The notes beneath the pieces are model-generated. The model had not been told where the DNA came from, did not search any database, and worked only from the letters and a program-made list of their open reading frames with translations. A stretch of 64,000 nucleotides of DNA, taken from contig NZ_LMGY01000012.1 of the NCBI RefSeq assembly GCF_001427585.1, positions 184,001-248,000 on the forward strand, written 5' to 3'. A program made the translations under genes and the position numbers. The stretch comes from Pseudoxanthomonas sp. Root630. GTDB taxonomy: Bacteria; Pseudomonadota; Gammaproteobacteria; Xanthomonadales; Xanthomonadaceae. This document shows positions 24,890 to 33,390 of this stretch, piece by piece (within the stretch, counting starts at the first letter, position 1; each line of letters starts with the position of its first letter).

Positions 24890-26998
24890 ATGCCCAGACT
24901 CACCCATGCCTGCCTGGCCGCCGGCCTTGCCGTTGCGGGCGCCATGACCGCCCCCGTCCACGCCAAGGAGGCTGACGTGTCCAACGACCCGTATGCCTGG
25001 CTGGAAGACGTCGAGGGCCAGAAACAGCTCGACTGGGTGAAGGGCGTCAACGCCAAGGCCGAGGCCGAGATCGCCTCGACCCCGGCCTTCAAGCAGCTGG
25101 AAGCGGACATCCGCGCGATCCTCGATTCCGACGCCAAGATCCCCGGCGTGCAGAAGATCGGCGACTTCTACTACAACTTCTGGAAGGACAAGCAGCACGA
25201 GCGCGGCGTCTGGCGCCGGACCACGCTGGCCGAGTACCGCAAGGCCCAGCCGCAGTGGGAGACCGTGCTCGACCTCGATGCGCTGAACAAGGCCGAGGGC
25301 AAGAACTGGGTCTGGCATGGCGCCGACTGCCGCAAGCCCGACTACACCCGTTGCCTGGTCGCGCTGTCGCGCGGTGGCGCCGATGCCGACGAAACCCGCG
25401 AATTCGACCTGGCCAACAAGGTGTTCCTGAAGGACGGCTTCTACCGTCCCGAAGCCAAGGGCGCGCTGGGCTGGAAGGACGCCGACACCGTCTACGTCTA
25501 CAGCGACTTCGGCGCCGGCAGCCTGACCAGCTCGGGCTACCCGCGCATCGTCAAGGAATGGAAGCGCGGCACGCCGCTGGCGTCGGCCTCGGTGGTCTAC
25601 GAAGGCACGGCGGAAGACATGTACATCGCCGCGTTCCACGACGACACGCCGGGCTTCCAGCGCGATTTCGTCAGCCGCACGATCGCCTTCTACAACGACG
25701 AGCTGTACCTGCGCGGTGCCGACGGCAAGCTGGCCAAGATCGACGTCCAGAATTCGGCCAACAAGGGCGTGCACAAGGAATGGCTGACGCTCGAACTGCG
25801 CGAGCCGTGGACCGTCGGTGGCAAGACTTACGCCGCGGGCAGCCTGCTGATTGCGCGCTTTGACGATTTTATGGCGGGCCAGCGCAATTTCACGACGCTG
25901 TTCGAACCGACTGAAAAGACGTCCCTCGCCGGATTTACCTGGACGAAGAACCACTTGGTTCTGAACATCCTTGACGATGTGAAGAACAAGCTCTCTGTGC
26001 TCAAGTCGCTTGGCGGAAGCAAGTGGGTGTCCAGCGAATTCGTCGGCGCGCCGTCGTTCGGCACCATCGGTGTCAGCGACGTGGACAGCGACGACAGCGA
26101 TGCGGTGTGGCTGACCGTCACCGACTACCTGACCCCGACCACGCTGTCGCTCGCCGAGATCGGCAAGCAGCCGGAACAGCTGAAGTCGATGCCGGCGTTC
26201 TTCGATGCCTCGGGCAAGAAGATCGAGCAGCACTTCGCCACGTCCAAGGACGGCACCAAGGTGCCGTACTTCCTGGTCCGTCCGGAAGGCCTGAAGTACG
26301 ACGGCAGCACCCCGACCCTGCTGTACGGCTACGGCGGCTTCGAAATCTCGCTGACCCCCGGCTACTCCGGCGGCGTGGGCAAGGGCTGGCTGGAGAAGGG
26401 CGGCGTGTACGCGGTCGCCAACATCCGCGGTGGCGGCGAGTACGGTCCGCGCTGGCACCAGGCTGCGCTGAAAGCCAACCGCCACAAGGCGTACGAGGAC
26501 TTCGCCGCGGTCGCGCAGGACCTGGTCGCCCGCAAGATCACCTCGCCGAAGCACCTGGGCATCCAGGGCGGCAGCAATGGCGGCCTGCTCACCGGCAACA
26601 TGCTGACCCAGTACCCGGAGCTGTTCGGTGCCGTCGTCGTGCAGGTCCCGCTGCTGGACATGAAGCGCTACAACCACCTGCTGGCGGGCGCGTCGTGGAT
26701 GGCCGAGTACGGCAACCCCGACACCGCCGACTGGGAATTCATCAAGACCTTCTCGCCGTACCACCTGTTCGACGCGAAGAAGGATTATCCGGCCACGCTG
26801 TTCATGACCTCCACCCGCGATGACCGCGTCCACCCGGGCCACGCCCGCAAGATGGCCGCCAAGATGCTGGACGCGGGCAAGGACGTGCGCTACTACGAGA
26901 ACATCGAAGGCGGCCACGGCGGCGCGGCGAACAACGCGCAGGCTGCGCACATGAGCGCGCTGGCCTACACCTTCCTCTGGCAACAGTTGGCCAAGTAA
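24890..26998 (+). CDS. prolyl oligopeptidase family serine peptidase (S9A), secreted
   Basis: This encodes 702 residues with a signal peptide (cleavage near VHAKE, residue ~25), so it is probably periplasmic. The N-terminal DPYAWLEDVEGQKQLDWVKG begins the S9A propeller-and-hydrolase architecture. The hydrolase domain has the nucleophile Ser562 in IQGGSNGGLLTG, the acid in STRDDRVHPGHA and the His in EGGHGGAANN. It cleaves short peptides after Pro or related residues. About 190 bp around 25850-26035 use AT-ending codons unlike the rest of the gene. A second S9 gene follows after 65 bp with a strong hairpin between them. Confidence 0.94.
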   Translation: MPRLTHACLAAGLAVAGAMTAPVHAKEADVSNDPYAWLEDVEGQKQLDWVKGVNAKAEAEIASTPAFKQLEADIRAILDSDAKIPGVQKIGDFYYNFWKDKQHERGVWRRTTLAEYRKAQPQWETVLDLDALNKAEGKNWVWHGADCRKPDYTRCLVALSRGGADADETREFDLANKVFLKDGFYRPEAKGALGWKDADTVYVYSDFGAGSLTSSGYPRIVKEWKRGTPLASASVVYEGTAEDMYIAAFHDDTPGFQRDFVSRTIAFYNDELYLRGADGKLAKIDVQNSANKGVHKEWLTLELREPWTVGGKTYAAGSLLIARFDDFMAGQRNFTTLFEPTEKTSLAGFTWTKNHLVLNILDDVKNKLSVLKSLGGSKWVSSEFVGAPSFGTIGVSDVDSDDSDAVWLTVTDYLTPTTLSLAEIGKQPEQLKSMPAFFDASGKKIEQHFATSKDGTKVPYFLVRPEGLKYDGSTPTLLYGYGGFEISLTPGYSGGVGKGWLEKGGVYAVANIRGGGEYGPRWHQAALKANRHKAYEDFAAVAQDLVARKITSPKHLGIQGGSNGGLLTGNMLTQYPELFGAVVVQVPLLDMKRYNHLLAGASWMAEYGNPDTADWEFIKTFSPYHLFDAKKDYPATLFMTSTRDDRVHPGHARKMAAKMLDAGKDVRYYENIEGGHGGAANNAQAAHMSALAYTFLWQQLAK

Positions 26999-27005
26999 GT
27001 CCCCG

Positions 27006-27030
27006 GCGCCCCTCCCTTGCGGAGGGGCGC
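27006..27030 (+). terminator. hairpin between tandem S9 peptidase genes
   Basis: A perfect 10-bp stem, GCGCCCCTCC/GGAGGGGCGC, with loop CTTGC. No T-run follows, so it may be a partial terminator or an mRNA-stability element. Confidence 0.55.
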
Positions 27031-27063
27031 TGCCATTGCATCCCGCATTCCCGGACCCCATCC

Positions 27064-29235
27064 ATGAAGACGACTTCCTTCCTGCTTGCCGCGACCGTCC
27101 TGATGAGCACCCCGATCACCTCCGCCCTCGCCGCCACCGCCACCCCGCCCGATGTGGCCAAGAAGCCGCACGTCGTGAAGGCCCCGCACGGCGCCGAGCG
27201 CAACGACGAGTACTACTGGCTGCGCGACGACAAGCGCGAGAACAAGGAGATGCTGGCGTACCTCAACGCCGAGAACGCCTACACCGATGCGGTGATGGCG
27301 CCGTTGAAGCCGCTGGAGGACAAGCTGTACAACGAGGTCGTCGCCCGCATCAAGCAGGACGATGCCAGCGTGCCGTACCGCGAGCGCGGTTGGTGGTACT
27401 ACGCGCGCTTCGTCACCGGCAAGGACTATCCGGTGCACGCGCGCCGCAAGGATGGCCCGGGCATCGACGCGGTGTCGATCCAGGCCGCCAACGCAGCGGG
27501 CGATTTCACCGGTGAGCAGGTGCTGCTGGACGTCAACGCGCTGGGCGCGGGCAAGGACTACTACAACGTCGGCGACTACGAAGTCAGCCAGGACAACACG
27601 TTGCTGGCCTATGCCGACGACACCAACGGCCGCCGGCAGTACACCATCCGTTTCAAGAACCTGCAGACCGGCGAAGTCCTGGCCGATACGGTCACCAATG
27701 CCGAACCGAACCTGGTCTGGTCCGATGACGGCCGCACCCTGTTCTACGTGGACAAGGATCCGGAGACCCTGCTCAGCAAGCGGGTGAAGTCGCACGCACT
27801 GGGTACGCCGGCCAGCCAGGACAAGCTGGTCTACGAAGAGGAAGACGACAGCTTCTACATGGGCATCGGCCGCAGCCGCGACGATGCGTTCATCTGCATC
27901 AGCGTCGAAAGCACCGTGTCCTCCGAGATGCGCTGCACGCCGGCCGCGAGCCCGGGCGTGTTCACCGTGCTGGCCCCGCGCGAACGCGACGTCGAGTACC
28001 AGGCCGACCACCTCGGTGGTCGCTGGGTGATCCGCACGAACGCCGATGGCGCGACGAACTTCAAGATCGTGACCGCGCCGACCGATTCGACCTCGCGCAA
28101 GGATTGGAAGGACTGGATCGCGCACCGTGCCGACGTGTTCGTCGAAGGCTTCGAGCTGTTCGACGGCTTCAGCGTGGTGGCCGAACGCGCCAACGCGCTG
28201 GAAAGCCTGCGCGTGATCAAGGCCGATGGCAGCAGCGATTACGTCAAGGCCGACGAAGCGGCTTACTCGATGGGCCTGTCCGCCAATCCGGAAACCGGTA
28301 CCGACTGGCTGCGCTACAGCTACACGTCGATGACCACGCCGGCCACGACCTACGAGATCAACACCAAGACCGGCGAACGCCGGCAGCTGAAGCAGCAGCC
28401 CGTGCCGGGCTACGACGCTTCCAAGTACGTGACCGAGCGCGTGTGGGCGCCGGCCCGCGATGGCAAGACGAAGATCCCGGTGACCCTGGTGTACCGCAAG
28501 GACGTCGCGCGCGATGGCAAGGCGCCCATGCTGCAGTACGCCTACGGCAGCTATGGCGCGTCGATGGACCCGAACTTCAGCATCACCAACGTCAGCCTCC
28601 TGGACCGCGGCGTGGTCTACGCGCTGGCCCACATCCGCGGCGGCCAGGAAATGGGCCGCGCGTGGTACGACGACGGCAAGCTCTACAACAAGATCAACAC
28701 CTTCACCGACTTCATCGATGTCACCGACTACCTGGTGAAGGAAGGCTACGCGGCCAAGGGTCGCGTGGCGGCGATGGGCGGCAGCGCCGGTGGCCTGCTG
28801 ATGGGCGCGGTGTCGAACATGGCGCCGGAGAAGTACAAGGTCATCCTGACCCTGGTGCCGTTCGTCGACGTCGTTACCACGATGCTGGACCCCACGATTC
28901 CGCTGACCACCAACGAATACGACGAGTGGGGCAACCCGGAAGAGAAGGGCTACTACGACTACATCCTGACCTACTCGCCCTACGACAACCTGCAGGCCAA
29001 GGCCTACCCGGCGATGTTCGTCGGCACCGGCCTGTGGGATTCGCAGGTGCAGTACTGGGAGCCGGCCAAGTACGTCGCCCGCCTGCGCGACCTCGACACC
29101 GGCAAGGGCCCGGTGGTGTTCCGCACCAACATGGAAGCCGGCCACGGCGGCAAGTCCGGCCGTTTCCGCCAGTACCGCGAGCGCGCCGAGATGTTCGCCT
29201 TCATGCTGGACCAGCTGGGCGTCGCATCGAAGTAA
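27064..29235 (+). CDS. oligopeptidase B-like S9 family serine peptidase, secreted
   Basis: This encodes 723 residues with a signal peptide (cleavage near ALA-ATA, ~residue 23). The opening PHGAERNDEYYWLRDD and the hydrolase region ALAHIRGGQEMGRAWYDDGK are typical of oligopeptidase B. The nucleophile is Ser574 in MGGSAGGLLMGA, and TGLWDSQVQYWEPAKYVARLR and EAGHGGKSGR supply Asp and His. The family cleaves peptides after Arg or Lys; cytoplasmic in many bacteria, it carries an export signal here. It is paired with the preceding prolyl-oligopeptidase-like gene and followed by a strong terminator. Confidence 0.93.
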   Translation: MKTTSFLLAATVLMSTPITSALAATATPPDVAKKPHVVKAPHGAERNDEYYWLRDDKRENKEMLAYLNAENAYTDAVMAPLKPLEDKLYNEVVARIKQDDASVPYRERGWWYYARFVTGKDYPVHARRKDGPGIDAVSIQAANAAGDFTGEQVLLDVNALGAGKDYYNVGDYEVSQDNTLLAYADDTNGRRQYTIRFKNLQTGEVLADTVTNAEPNLVWSDDGRTLFYVDKDPETLLSKRVKSHALGTPASQDKLVYEEEDDSFYMGIGRSRDDAFICISVESTVSSEMRCTPAASPGVFTVLAPRERDVEYQADHLGGRWVIRTNADGATNFKIVTAPTDSTSRKDWKDWIAHRADVFVEGFELFDGFSVVAERANALESLRVIKADGSSDYVKADEAAYSMGLSANPETGTDWLRYSYTSMTTPATTYEINTKTGERRQLKQQPVPGYDASKYVTERVWAPARDGKTKIPVTLVYRKDVARDGKAPMLQYAYGSYGASMDPNFSITNVSLLDRGVVYALAHIRGGQEMGRAWYDDGKLYNKINTFTDFIDVTDYLVKEGYAAKGRVAAMGGSAGGLLMGAVSNMAPEKYKVILTLVPFVDVVTTMLDPTIPLTTNEYDEWGNPEEKGYYDYILTYSPYDNLQAKAYPAMFVGTGLWDSQVQYWEPAKYVARLRDLDTGKGPVVFRTNMEAGHGGKSGRFRQYRERAEMFAFMLDQLGVASK

Positions 29236-29253
29236 TCGCTGCCGCAGGGCAGG

Positions 29254-29287
29254 AAGAAAGCCGGGGAAACCCGGCTTTCTTCGTTTC
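29254..29287 (+). terminator. rho-independent terminator after S9 peptidase pair
   Basis: A perfect 12-bp stem AAGAAAGCCGGG/CCCGGCTTTCTT with a GAAA tetraloop, followed by CGTTTC. This is the strongest terminator in the window. Confidence 0.9.
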
Positions 29288-29443
29288 CAGGCCCAGCCCG
29301 ACCGGCGGCACTCCAGCCTCGCGGCCCTGCGGCCGATAACCCGGGGGAACAGGACGGAGACGGAGAGGTGGGCCATGGCGAGGTGGGGCGCGGTCGTCCG
29401 CTGCGCGCACGTCGTGTTCGCGCCATCGGCCGCGGATTTGGGG

Positions 29444-29449
29444 TACAAG
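29444..29449 (+). promoter_or_regulatory. -10-like box directly before ybaN-type gene (leaderless start)
   Basis: TACAAG ends 6 nt before GTG 29456, the start that best fits the protein. The match to consensus is 4 of 6. Confidence 0.4.
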
Positions 29450-29455
29450 GGCGCG

Positions 29456-29887
29456 GTGCACGATACGTCTCCTCCCAAGCCCCGCGATCTGCCCGACCCC
29501 AGGCCTGCTCGGTTCCGCTGGGCGTGGTGGTTGCTGGCGTACGCGAGCCTGGGCATGGGGATCCTCGGCGTGTTCGTGCCGGGGTTGCCGACGACGGTGT
29601 TCATCCTGATCGCGGCCTATGCGGCCTCGCGCGGTTCCGACCGGCTGCATCGCTACCTGGTCACGCACCCGCGCTTCGGCCCGATGATCCACGACTGGCA
29701 CCTTCACCGCGCGGTGTCGCGGCGTGCCAAGTGGGCGGCCACCTGGACGATGCTTCTCAGTGCCGCGATCCTGCTCGCGCTGATGCTGTGGACCGGTTCG
29801 CACCGCTGGTGGATGGTCGCGTTGCCGATCGCCTGCATGGCCGTGGTCGGCACCTGGTTGTGGTTGCGCCCGGAACCGCCGCGCTGA
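29456..29887 (+). CDS. YbaN/DUF454-family inner-membrane protein
   Basis: This encodes 143 residues from GTG 29456. A longer frame begins at 29375 but adds a stretch without membrane or family features. Three hydrophobic helices are visible (~22-58 as a hairpin, ~98-115, ~118-135). The DUF454 signature is LGILGVFVPGLPTTVFILIA then HPRFGPMIHDWH. The family is small inner-membrane proteins of unknown function. The gene lies between the S9 terminator and lptM with its own promoter-like box. Confidence 0.88.
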   Translation: MHDTSPPKPRDLPDPRPARFRWAWWLLAYASLGMGILGVFVPGLPTTVFILIAAYAASRGSDRLHRYLVTHPRFGPMIHDWHLHRAVSRRAKWAATWTMLLSAAILLALMLWTGSHRWWMVALPIACMAVVGTWLWLRPEPPR

Positions 29888-29918
29888 CCTCCGGCCGCCG
29901 CGTTCATCGGCCTGTGGC

Positions 29919-29924
29919 TATACT
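29919..29924 (+). promoter_or_regulatory. -10 box directly before lptM (leaderless start)
   Basis: TATACT (5 of 6) ends 6 nt before ATG 29931. No Shine-Dalgarno sequence is present and no -35 is evident. This would be the promoter of the lptM-dapF-DUF484 transcript. Confidence 0.6.
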
Positions 29925-29930
29925 CGCGGC

Positions 29931-30143
29931 ATGAACCGGAACGCCCGTCTTTTCGCCGCCGCCGCCCTGATGGCGGTCCTGTCCGCCTGCGGAGCCAAGG
30001 GCCCGCTGTTCCTCCCGGAAAAGCCCGCGGAAGACGCGCCGGTGACGCCGGCGACGACCCCCGAGACGACGCCCGCGCCCGCATTGCCCGCCGAACCGCC
30101 GATCGATCCCGCCACGGTGCCGGCCACCGACGGGAATGGCTGA
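29931..30143 (+). CDS. lptM: LPS translocon maturation chaperone LptM (YifL-like lipoprotein)
   Basis: This encodes 70 residues. A lipoprotein signal ends in [14 protein letters not shown]. The motif CGxKGPL immediately after the lipidated Cys defines the LptM/YifL family. LptM assists disulfide maturation and assembly of the LptD-LptE outer-membrane LPS translocon. The remainder is a Pro/Thr/Ala tail. Position directly before dapF is conserved across gammaproteobacteria. Confidence 0.9.
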   Translation: MNRNARLFAAAALMAVLSACGAKGPLFLPEKPAEDAPVTPATTPETTPAPALPAEPPIDPATVPATDGNG

Positions 30144-30168
30144 GCCGGCCCGCACGCGGGAGACGTCC

Positions 30169-30999
30169 ATGCGTTTCACCAAGATGCACGGCGCCGGCAA
30201 CGACTTCGTCGTGCTGGATCTGCGCGATGGCCTGGCGCCGCCCGACGCATCGCTCGCCGCGCGCCTGGCCGACCGTCATCGCGGCGTGGGCTGCGACCAG
30301 ATCCTGACCATCGAACCGCCGCGTTCGGCCGATGCCGTCGCCGCGTACGGCATCTGGAACGCCGACGGCTCGCCTTCCCAGCAGTGCGGCAACGGCGCGC
30401 GCTGCGTGGCGGCCTGGCTGGTGCGCGACGGCGTGGCGCGCGGCGACAGCTTCGTCGTCGATAGCCCGCTGGCCACGCACGCGGTCGAGCGCCTGGGCGA
30501 CGACCGCTACGCCATCGCCATGGGCGTGCCCGAGTTCGCGCCGGCCCGCATCCCGCTGCATGGGTTCGGCGAGCCGCGCGGCGAGTACGACGCCGACGTG
30601 GACGAAGGGGTACGGCTGCGCTTCGGTGCGGTATCGATGGGCAATCCGCATGCCGTGATCGAAGTGCGGTCCGTGGACGACGCACCGGTGCGCCACTACG
30701 GTCCGCTGCTGCAGCGCTCGCCGCATTTCCCGGAATCGGTCAACGTCGGCTTCGCCGAGGTGGTCGCGCGCGACCGCGTGCGCCTGCGTGTCTACGAGCG
30801 CGGCGTGGGCGAGACGCTCGCCTGCGGCAGCGGCGCGTGCGCGGCCGCGGCTGTGCTGATCCGCCGTGGCCGGGTGGACCGCGACGTGGCCATCGCGCTC
30901 CCGGGCGGCGAGCTCCGCATCCGCTGGCCGTCCGACGACGCGCCGGTCATCATGTCCGGGCCAGCGGCATTCGTATTCGAAGGGGAATGGAAAGCATGA
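30169..30999 (+). CDS. dapF: diaminopimelate epimerase
   Basis: This encodes 276 residues from ATG 30169 with GGGAGA upstream; an in-frame ATG at 30136 overlaps lptM and adds non-family residues. It interconverts LL- and meso-diaminopimelate for lysine and peptidoglycan. The N-terminus [13 protein letters not shown] is diagnostic. The two catalytic Cys lie in QQCGNGARC and [13 protein letters not shown]. Length is usual. The stop overlaps the next start by 4 bp (ATGA), so the DUF484 gene is translationally coupled. Confidence 0.97.
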   Translation: MRFTKMHGAGNDFVVLDLRDGLAPPDASLAARLADRHRGVGCDQILTIEPPRSADAVAAYGIWNADGSPSQQCGNGARCVAAWLVRDGVARGDSFVVDSPLATHAVERLGDDRYAIAMGVPEFAPARIPLHGFGEPRGEYDADVDEGVRLRFGAVSMGNPHAVIEVRSVDDAPVRHYGPLLQRSPHFPESVNVGFAEVVARDRVRLRVYERGVGETLACGSGACAAAAVLIRRGRVDRDVAIALPGGELRIRWPSDDAPVIMSGPAAFVFEGEWKA

Positions 31000-31667
31000 G
31001 CGAGACACTCGAAAAGCTGGGCGCCCACGAAGTCGCAGCCTGGCTGCGGCGGCACCCGACCTTCCTGAAGCAGTTCCCCGACCTGGCCCTGAGCCTGGTG
31101 GTGCCGCGCGACGACGGCCCCACCGCGTCGCTCGCGAGCTACCAGCTCGAGGTACTGCGCGACAAGAATCGCGAACTGTCCAAGCGCCTCAACGACCTGT
31201 TCGGCAACGCGCAGGAGAACGAGCGCCTGGCCGTGCGCACGCACCAGCTGGCGCTCACGCTGATGAAGCAGGGCAGCGCCGCCGATACCGTGCGTGCGAT
31301 GGCCGCTTCGCTGGCCGAGGATTTCAACGGCGACCGGGTCAGCATCGTCCTGCTCGAACCGGTCGCCGGCCTGGAAGAGAGCGAATGGCTGCAGGTCGTG
31401 CCGGCCGACAATCCGCACATGGCGCCGTTCCGCGACTGCCTGCGCGATGGCGAGCCGATCTGCGGCCGCCTGCAGCCGGAGAAGCACGTATTGCTGTACG
31501 GCTCGCGTGCGGAAGAGGTCGCCTCGTCGGCGTTGTTGCCGTTGCCCGGCATCGGCCTGGTCGCCGTGGGCAGCCGCGACAGCAATCGTTTCTATCCCGG
31601 CATGGGCACGCTGTTCCTGCGCATGATGGGCGAGACGCTGGCGACGGCGTTGAAGCGGTTCGCCTGA
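30996..31667 (+). CDS. DUF484-family (GAF-like) protein
   Basis: This encodes 223 residues from ATG 30996. The N-terminal helix pair [20 protein letters not shown] and a coiled region ([20 protein letters not shown]) precede a GAF-like domain (~95-220). DUF484 proteins are conserved between dapF and xerC in many gammaproteobacteria, with no settled function. The operon order lptM-dapF-DUF484-xerC is exactly conserved here. Confidence 0.92.
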   Translation: MSETLEKLGAHEVAAWLRRHPTFLKQFPDLALSLVVPRDDGPTASLASYQLEVLRDKNRELSKRLNDLFGNAQENERLAVRTHQLALTLMKQGSAADTVRAMAASLAEDFNGDRVSIVLLEPVAGLEESEWLQVVPADNPHMAPFRDCLRDGEPICGRLQPEKHVLLYGSRAEEVASSALLPLPGIGLVAVGSRDSNRFYPGMGTLFLRMMGETLATALKRFA

Positions 31668-31695
31668 CCCGGGCGCATCGCGCGGGCCTGCGCGC

Positions 31696-32571
31696 ATGAC
31701 GGTCGCCGATTTTCTCGCCTATCTCGAAGTCGAGCGCCGCGTTTCCGCGCACACGCTGGATGCCTACCGTCGCGATCTCGCCGCGCTGGCGGAGTGGGCG
31801 CAGGCGCAACAGATCGTCGATGTCGCCGATATCCAGGCAGAGCAGCTGCGTGGCTTCGTCGCCGCCGAGCATCGTCGCGGCCTGTCGCCCAAGAGCCTGC
31901 AGCGGCGCCTATCGGCGTGCCGCAGCTTCTACCAGTGGTTGTTGAAGCATGGTCGCATCGCGGCCAGCCCGGCCGCCGCACTGCGCGCACCCAAGGCCCC
32001 GCGCAAGCTGCCGCAAGTGCTGGATGCGGACGAAGCGGTACGCCTGGTGGAAGTGCCCACCGATGCGCCGCTCGGTCTGCGCGATCGCGCGTTGCTGGAA
32101 CTGTTCTATTCCTCCGGTTTGCGCCTGAGCGAACTGTGCCTGCTGCGCTGGCGCGACCTGGACATGGCCGGCGGCATGGTCAACGTGCTCGGCAAGGGCA
32201 ACAAGGAGCGACGCGTCCCGGTGGGCTCGCACGCGCGCCGCGCGCTGGACGAATGGCGGCAGGAGCGCCCCGCCGGCAACGAGGCGTTCGTGTTTCCCGG
32301 CCGTGGCGACGGGCCGATCTCGCAGCGCGCGGTGCAGATCCGCATCAAGCACCTGGCGCAGCGCCAGGGCCTGTTCAAGCACGTGCATCCGCACATGCTG
32401 CGGCACAGTTTCGCCAGCCATATCCTCGAGTCTTCCGGCGACCTTCGTGGTGTGCAGGAATTGCTGGGCCACGCCGATATCGCGACCACCCAGATCTACA
32501 CCCATCTGGACTTCCAGCACCTGGCCAAGGTTTACGACGCCGCGCATCCTCGGGCCAAGCGCAAGAAATAA
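31696..32571 (+). CDS. xerC: site-specific tyrosine recombinase XerC
   Basis: This encodes 291 residues. With XerD it resolves chromosome dimers at dif during division. The N-terminal SAM-like core-binding domain (1-~85, LEVERRVSAHTLDAYRRDL) precedes the catalytic domain. Its Arg is in SSGLRLSELCLLRW, and the HxxR and second His are in HPHMLRHSFASHI and LLGHADIATTQIY. The nucleophile Tyr is in IYTHLDFQ. KGNKERRVPVG supplies the catalytic Lys. The start is 28 bp after DUF484. Confidence 0.95.
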   Translation: MTVADFLAYLEVERRVSAHTLDAYRRDLAALAEWAQAQQIVDVADIQAEQLRGFVAAEHRRGLSPKSLQRRLSACRSFYQWLLKHGRIAASPAAALRAPKAPRKLPQVLDADEAVRLVEVPTDAPLGLRDRALLELFYSSGLRLSELCLLRWRDLDMAGGMVNVLGKGNKERRVPVGSHARRALDEWRQERPAGNEAFVFPGRGDGPISQRAVQIRIKHLAQRQGLFKHVHPHMLRHSFASHILESSGDLRGVQELLGHADIATTQIYTHLDFQHLAKVYDAAHPRAKRKK

Positions 32572-32582
32572 GAGGCCGTAGA

Positions 32583-32679
32583 GCCGTAGGCTGGGATGCA
32601 GCGCAGCGAAATCCCAGCGTCGTGCGCGATCTGGCTCCGGCGCGCTGGGATTACGCGTTGCTTCATCCCAGCCTACGGC
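32583..32679. repeat. 37-nt inverted repeat pair (GTAGGCTGGGAT type)
   Basis: Two 37-nt arms, 32583-32619 and 32643-32679, are inverted copies beginning and ending GCCGTAGGCTGGGAT. Each arm also contains an internal TGGGAT...ATCCCA palindrome. The arms diverge mainly in the middle. They fill most of the 199-bp gap between xerC and hslV. The GTAG start is characteristic of REP elements of Stenotrophomonas and relatives. Confidence 0.85.
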
Positions 32680-32770
32680 CAGCCGTTCAAGCCCATGTCG
32701 TGGACCCAAAGGTCATGCTTGAACCGGAGAGCGGCGTCCCCACCTCTGTGGGAACACCCCGGAGGCCTCC

Positions 32771-33322
32771 ATGGACCCCAGCCAGAACCCGAACGTCTTC
32801 CACGCCACCACCATCCTGTCCGTACGCCGCAACGGCCATGTCGCCGTCGCCGGCGATGGCCAGGTGACGCTGGGCCACACCGTCATGAAGGGCAACGCGC
32901 GCAAGGTGCGCCGGCTCGGTCGCGATGGCCAGGTGCTGGCCGGTTTCGCCGGGGCGGCAGCGGATGCATTCACGCTGTTCGAATTGTTCGAGGCCAAGCT
33001 GGAGAAGCACGGCCAGCTGACACGCGCCGCGGTTGAACTGGCGAAGGACTGGCGCACCGAACGTCGCCTGGGCAAGCTCGAGGCACTGCTCGCCGTCGCC
33101 GACAAGGAAACCTCGCTGATCATCAGCGGCACCGGCGATGTCATCGAGCCGGAGGACGGCATCATCGCCATCGGCTCGGGCGGCTCCTACGCCTTGTCCG
33201 CCGCGCGCGCGCTGCTCGCCCACACCGAACTCGACGCGAAGTCGATCGCCGTCGAGTCGCTGAACATCGCCGGCGACATCTGCATCTACACCAACCGCAA
33301 CGTGGTGGTCGAAGAGCTCTGA
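32771..33322 (+). CDS. hslV: ATP-dependent protease peptidase subunit HslV
   Basis: This encodes 183 residues with GGAGG just upstream. It is a proteasome-like threonine peptidase that forms a double hexamer capped by HslU. The propeptide ends so that Thr13 in [11 protein letters not shown] becomes the N-terminal nucleophile. GDGQVTLG and the C-terminal [16 protein letters not shown] fit the family. It is followed by hslU after 68 bp that contain a REP element. Confidence 0.96.
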   Translation: MDPSQNPNVFHATTILSVRRNGHVAVAGDGQVTLGHTVMKGNARKVRRLGRDGQVLAGFAGAAADAFTLFELFEAKLEKHGQLTRAAVELAKDWRTERRLGKLEALLAVADKETSLIISGTGDVIEPEDGIIAIGSGGSYALSAARALLAHTELDAKSIAVESLNIAGDICIYTNRNVVVEEL

Positions 33323-33353
33323 GCTCCGGCCGCTGTCCCGCCCCGGCCGTCGC

Positions 33354-33377
33354 GGTCGGGGCTGAAGCCCCTCCTAC
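33354..33377. repeat. single GTAGGAGGGGCTTC-type REP between hslV and hslU
   Basis: Read on the minus strand the unit begins GTAGGAGGGGCTTCAGCCCC and ends in GACC, with the palindromic core GGGGCTTCAGCCCC. It is one more sequence variant of the GTAG-type repeats and is inserted inside the hslVU operon. Confidence 0.8.
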
Positions 33378-33390
33378 GAAACAGCACGCC

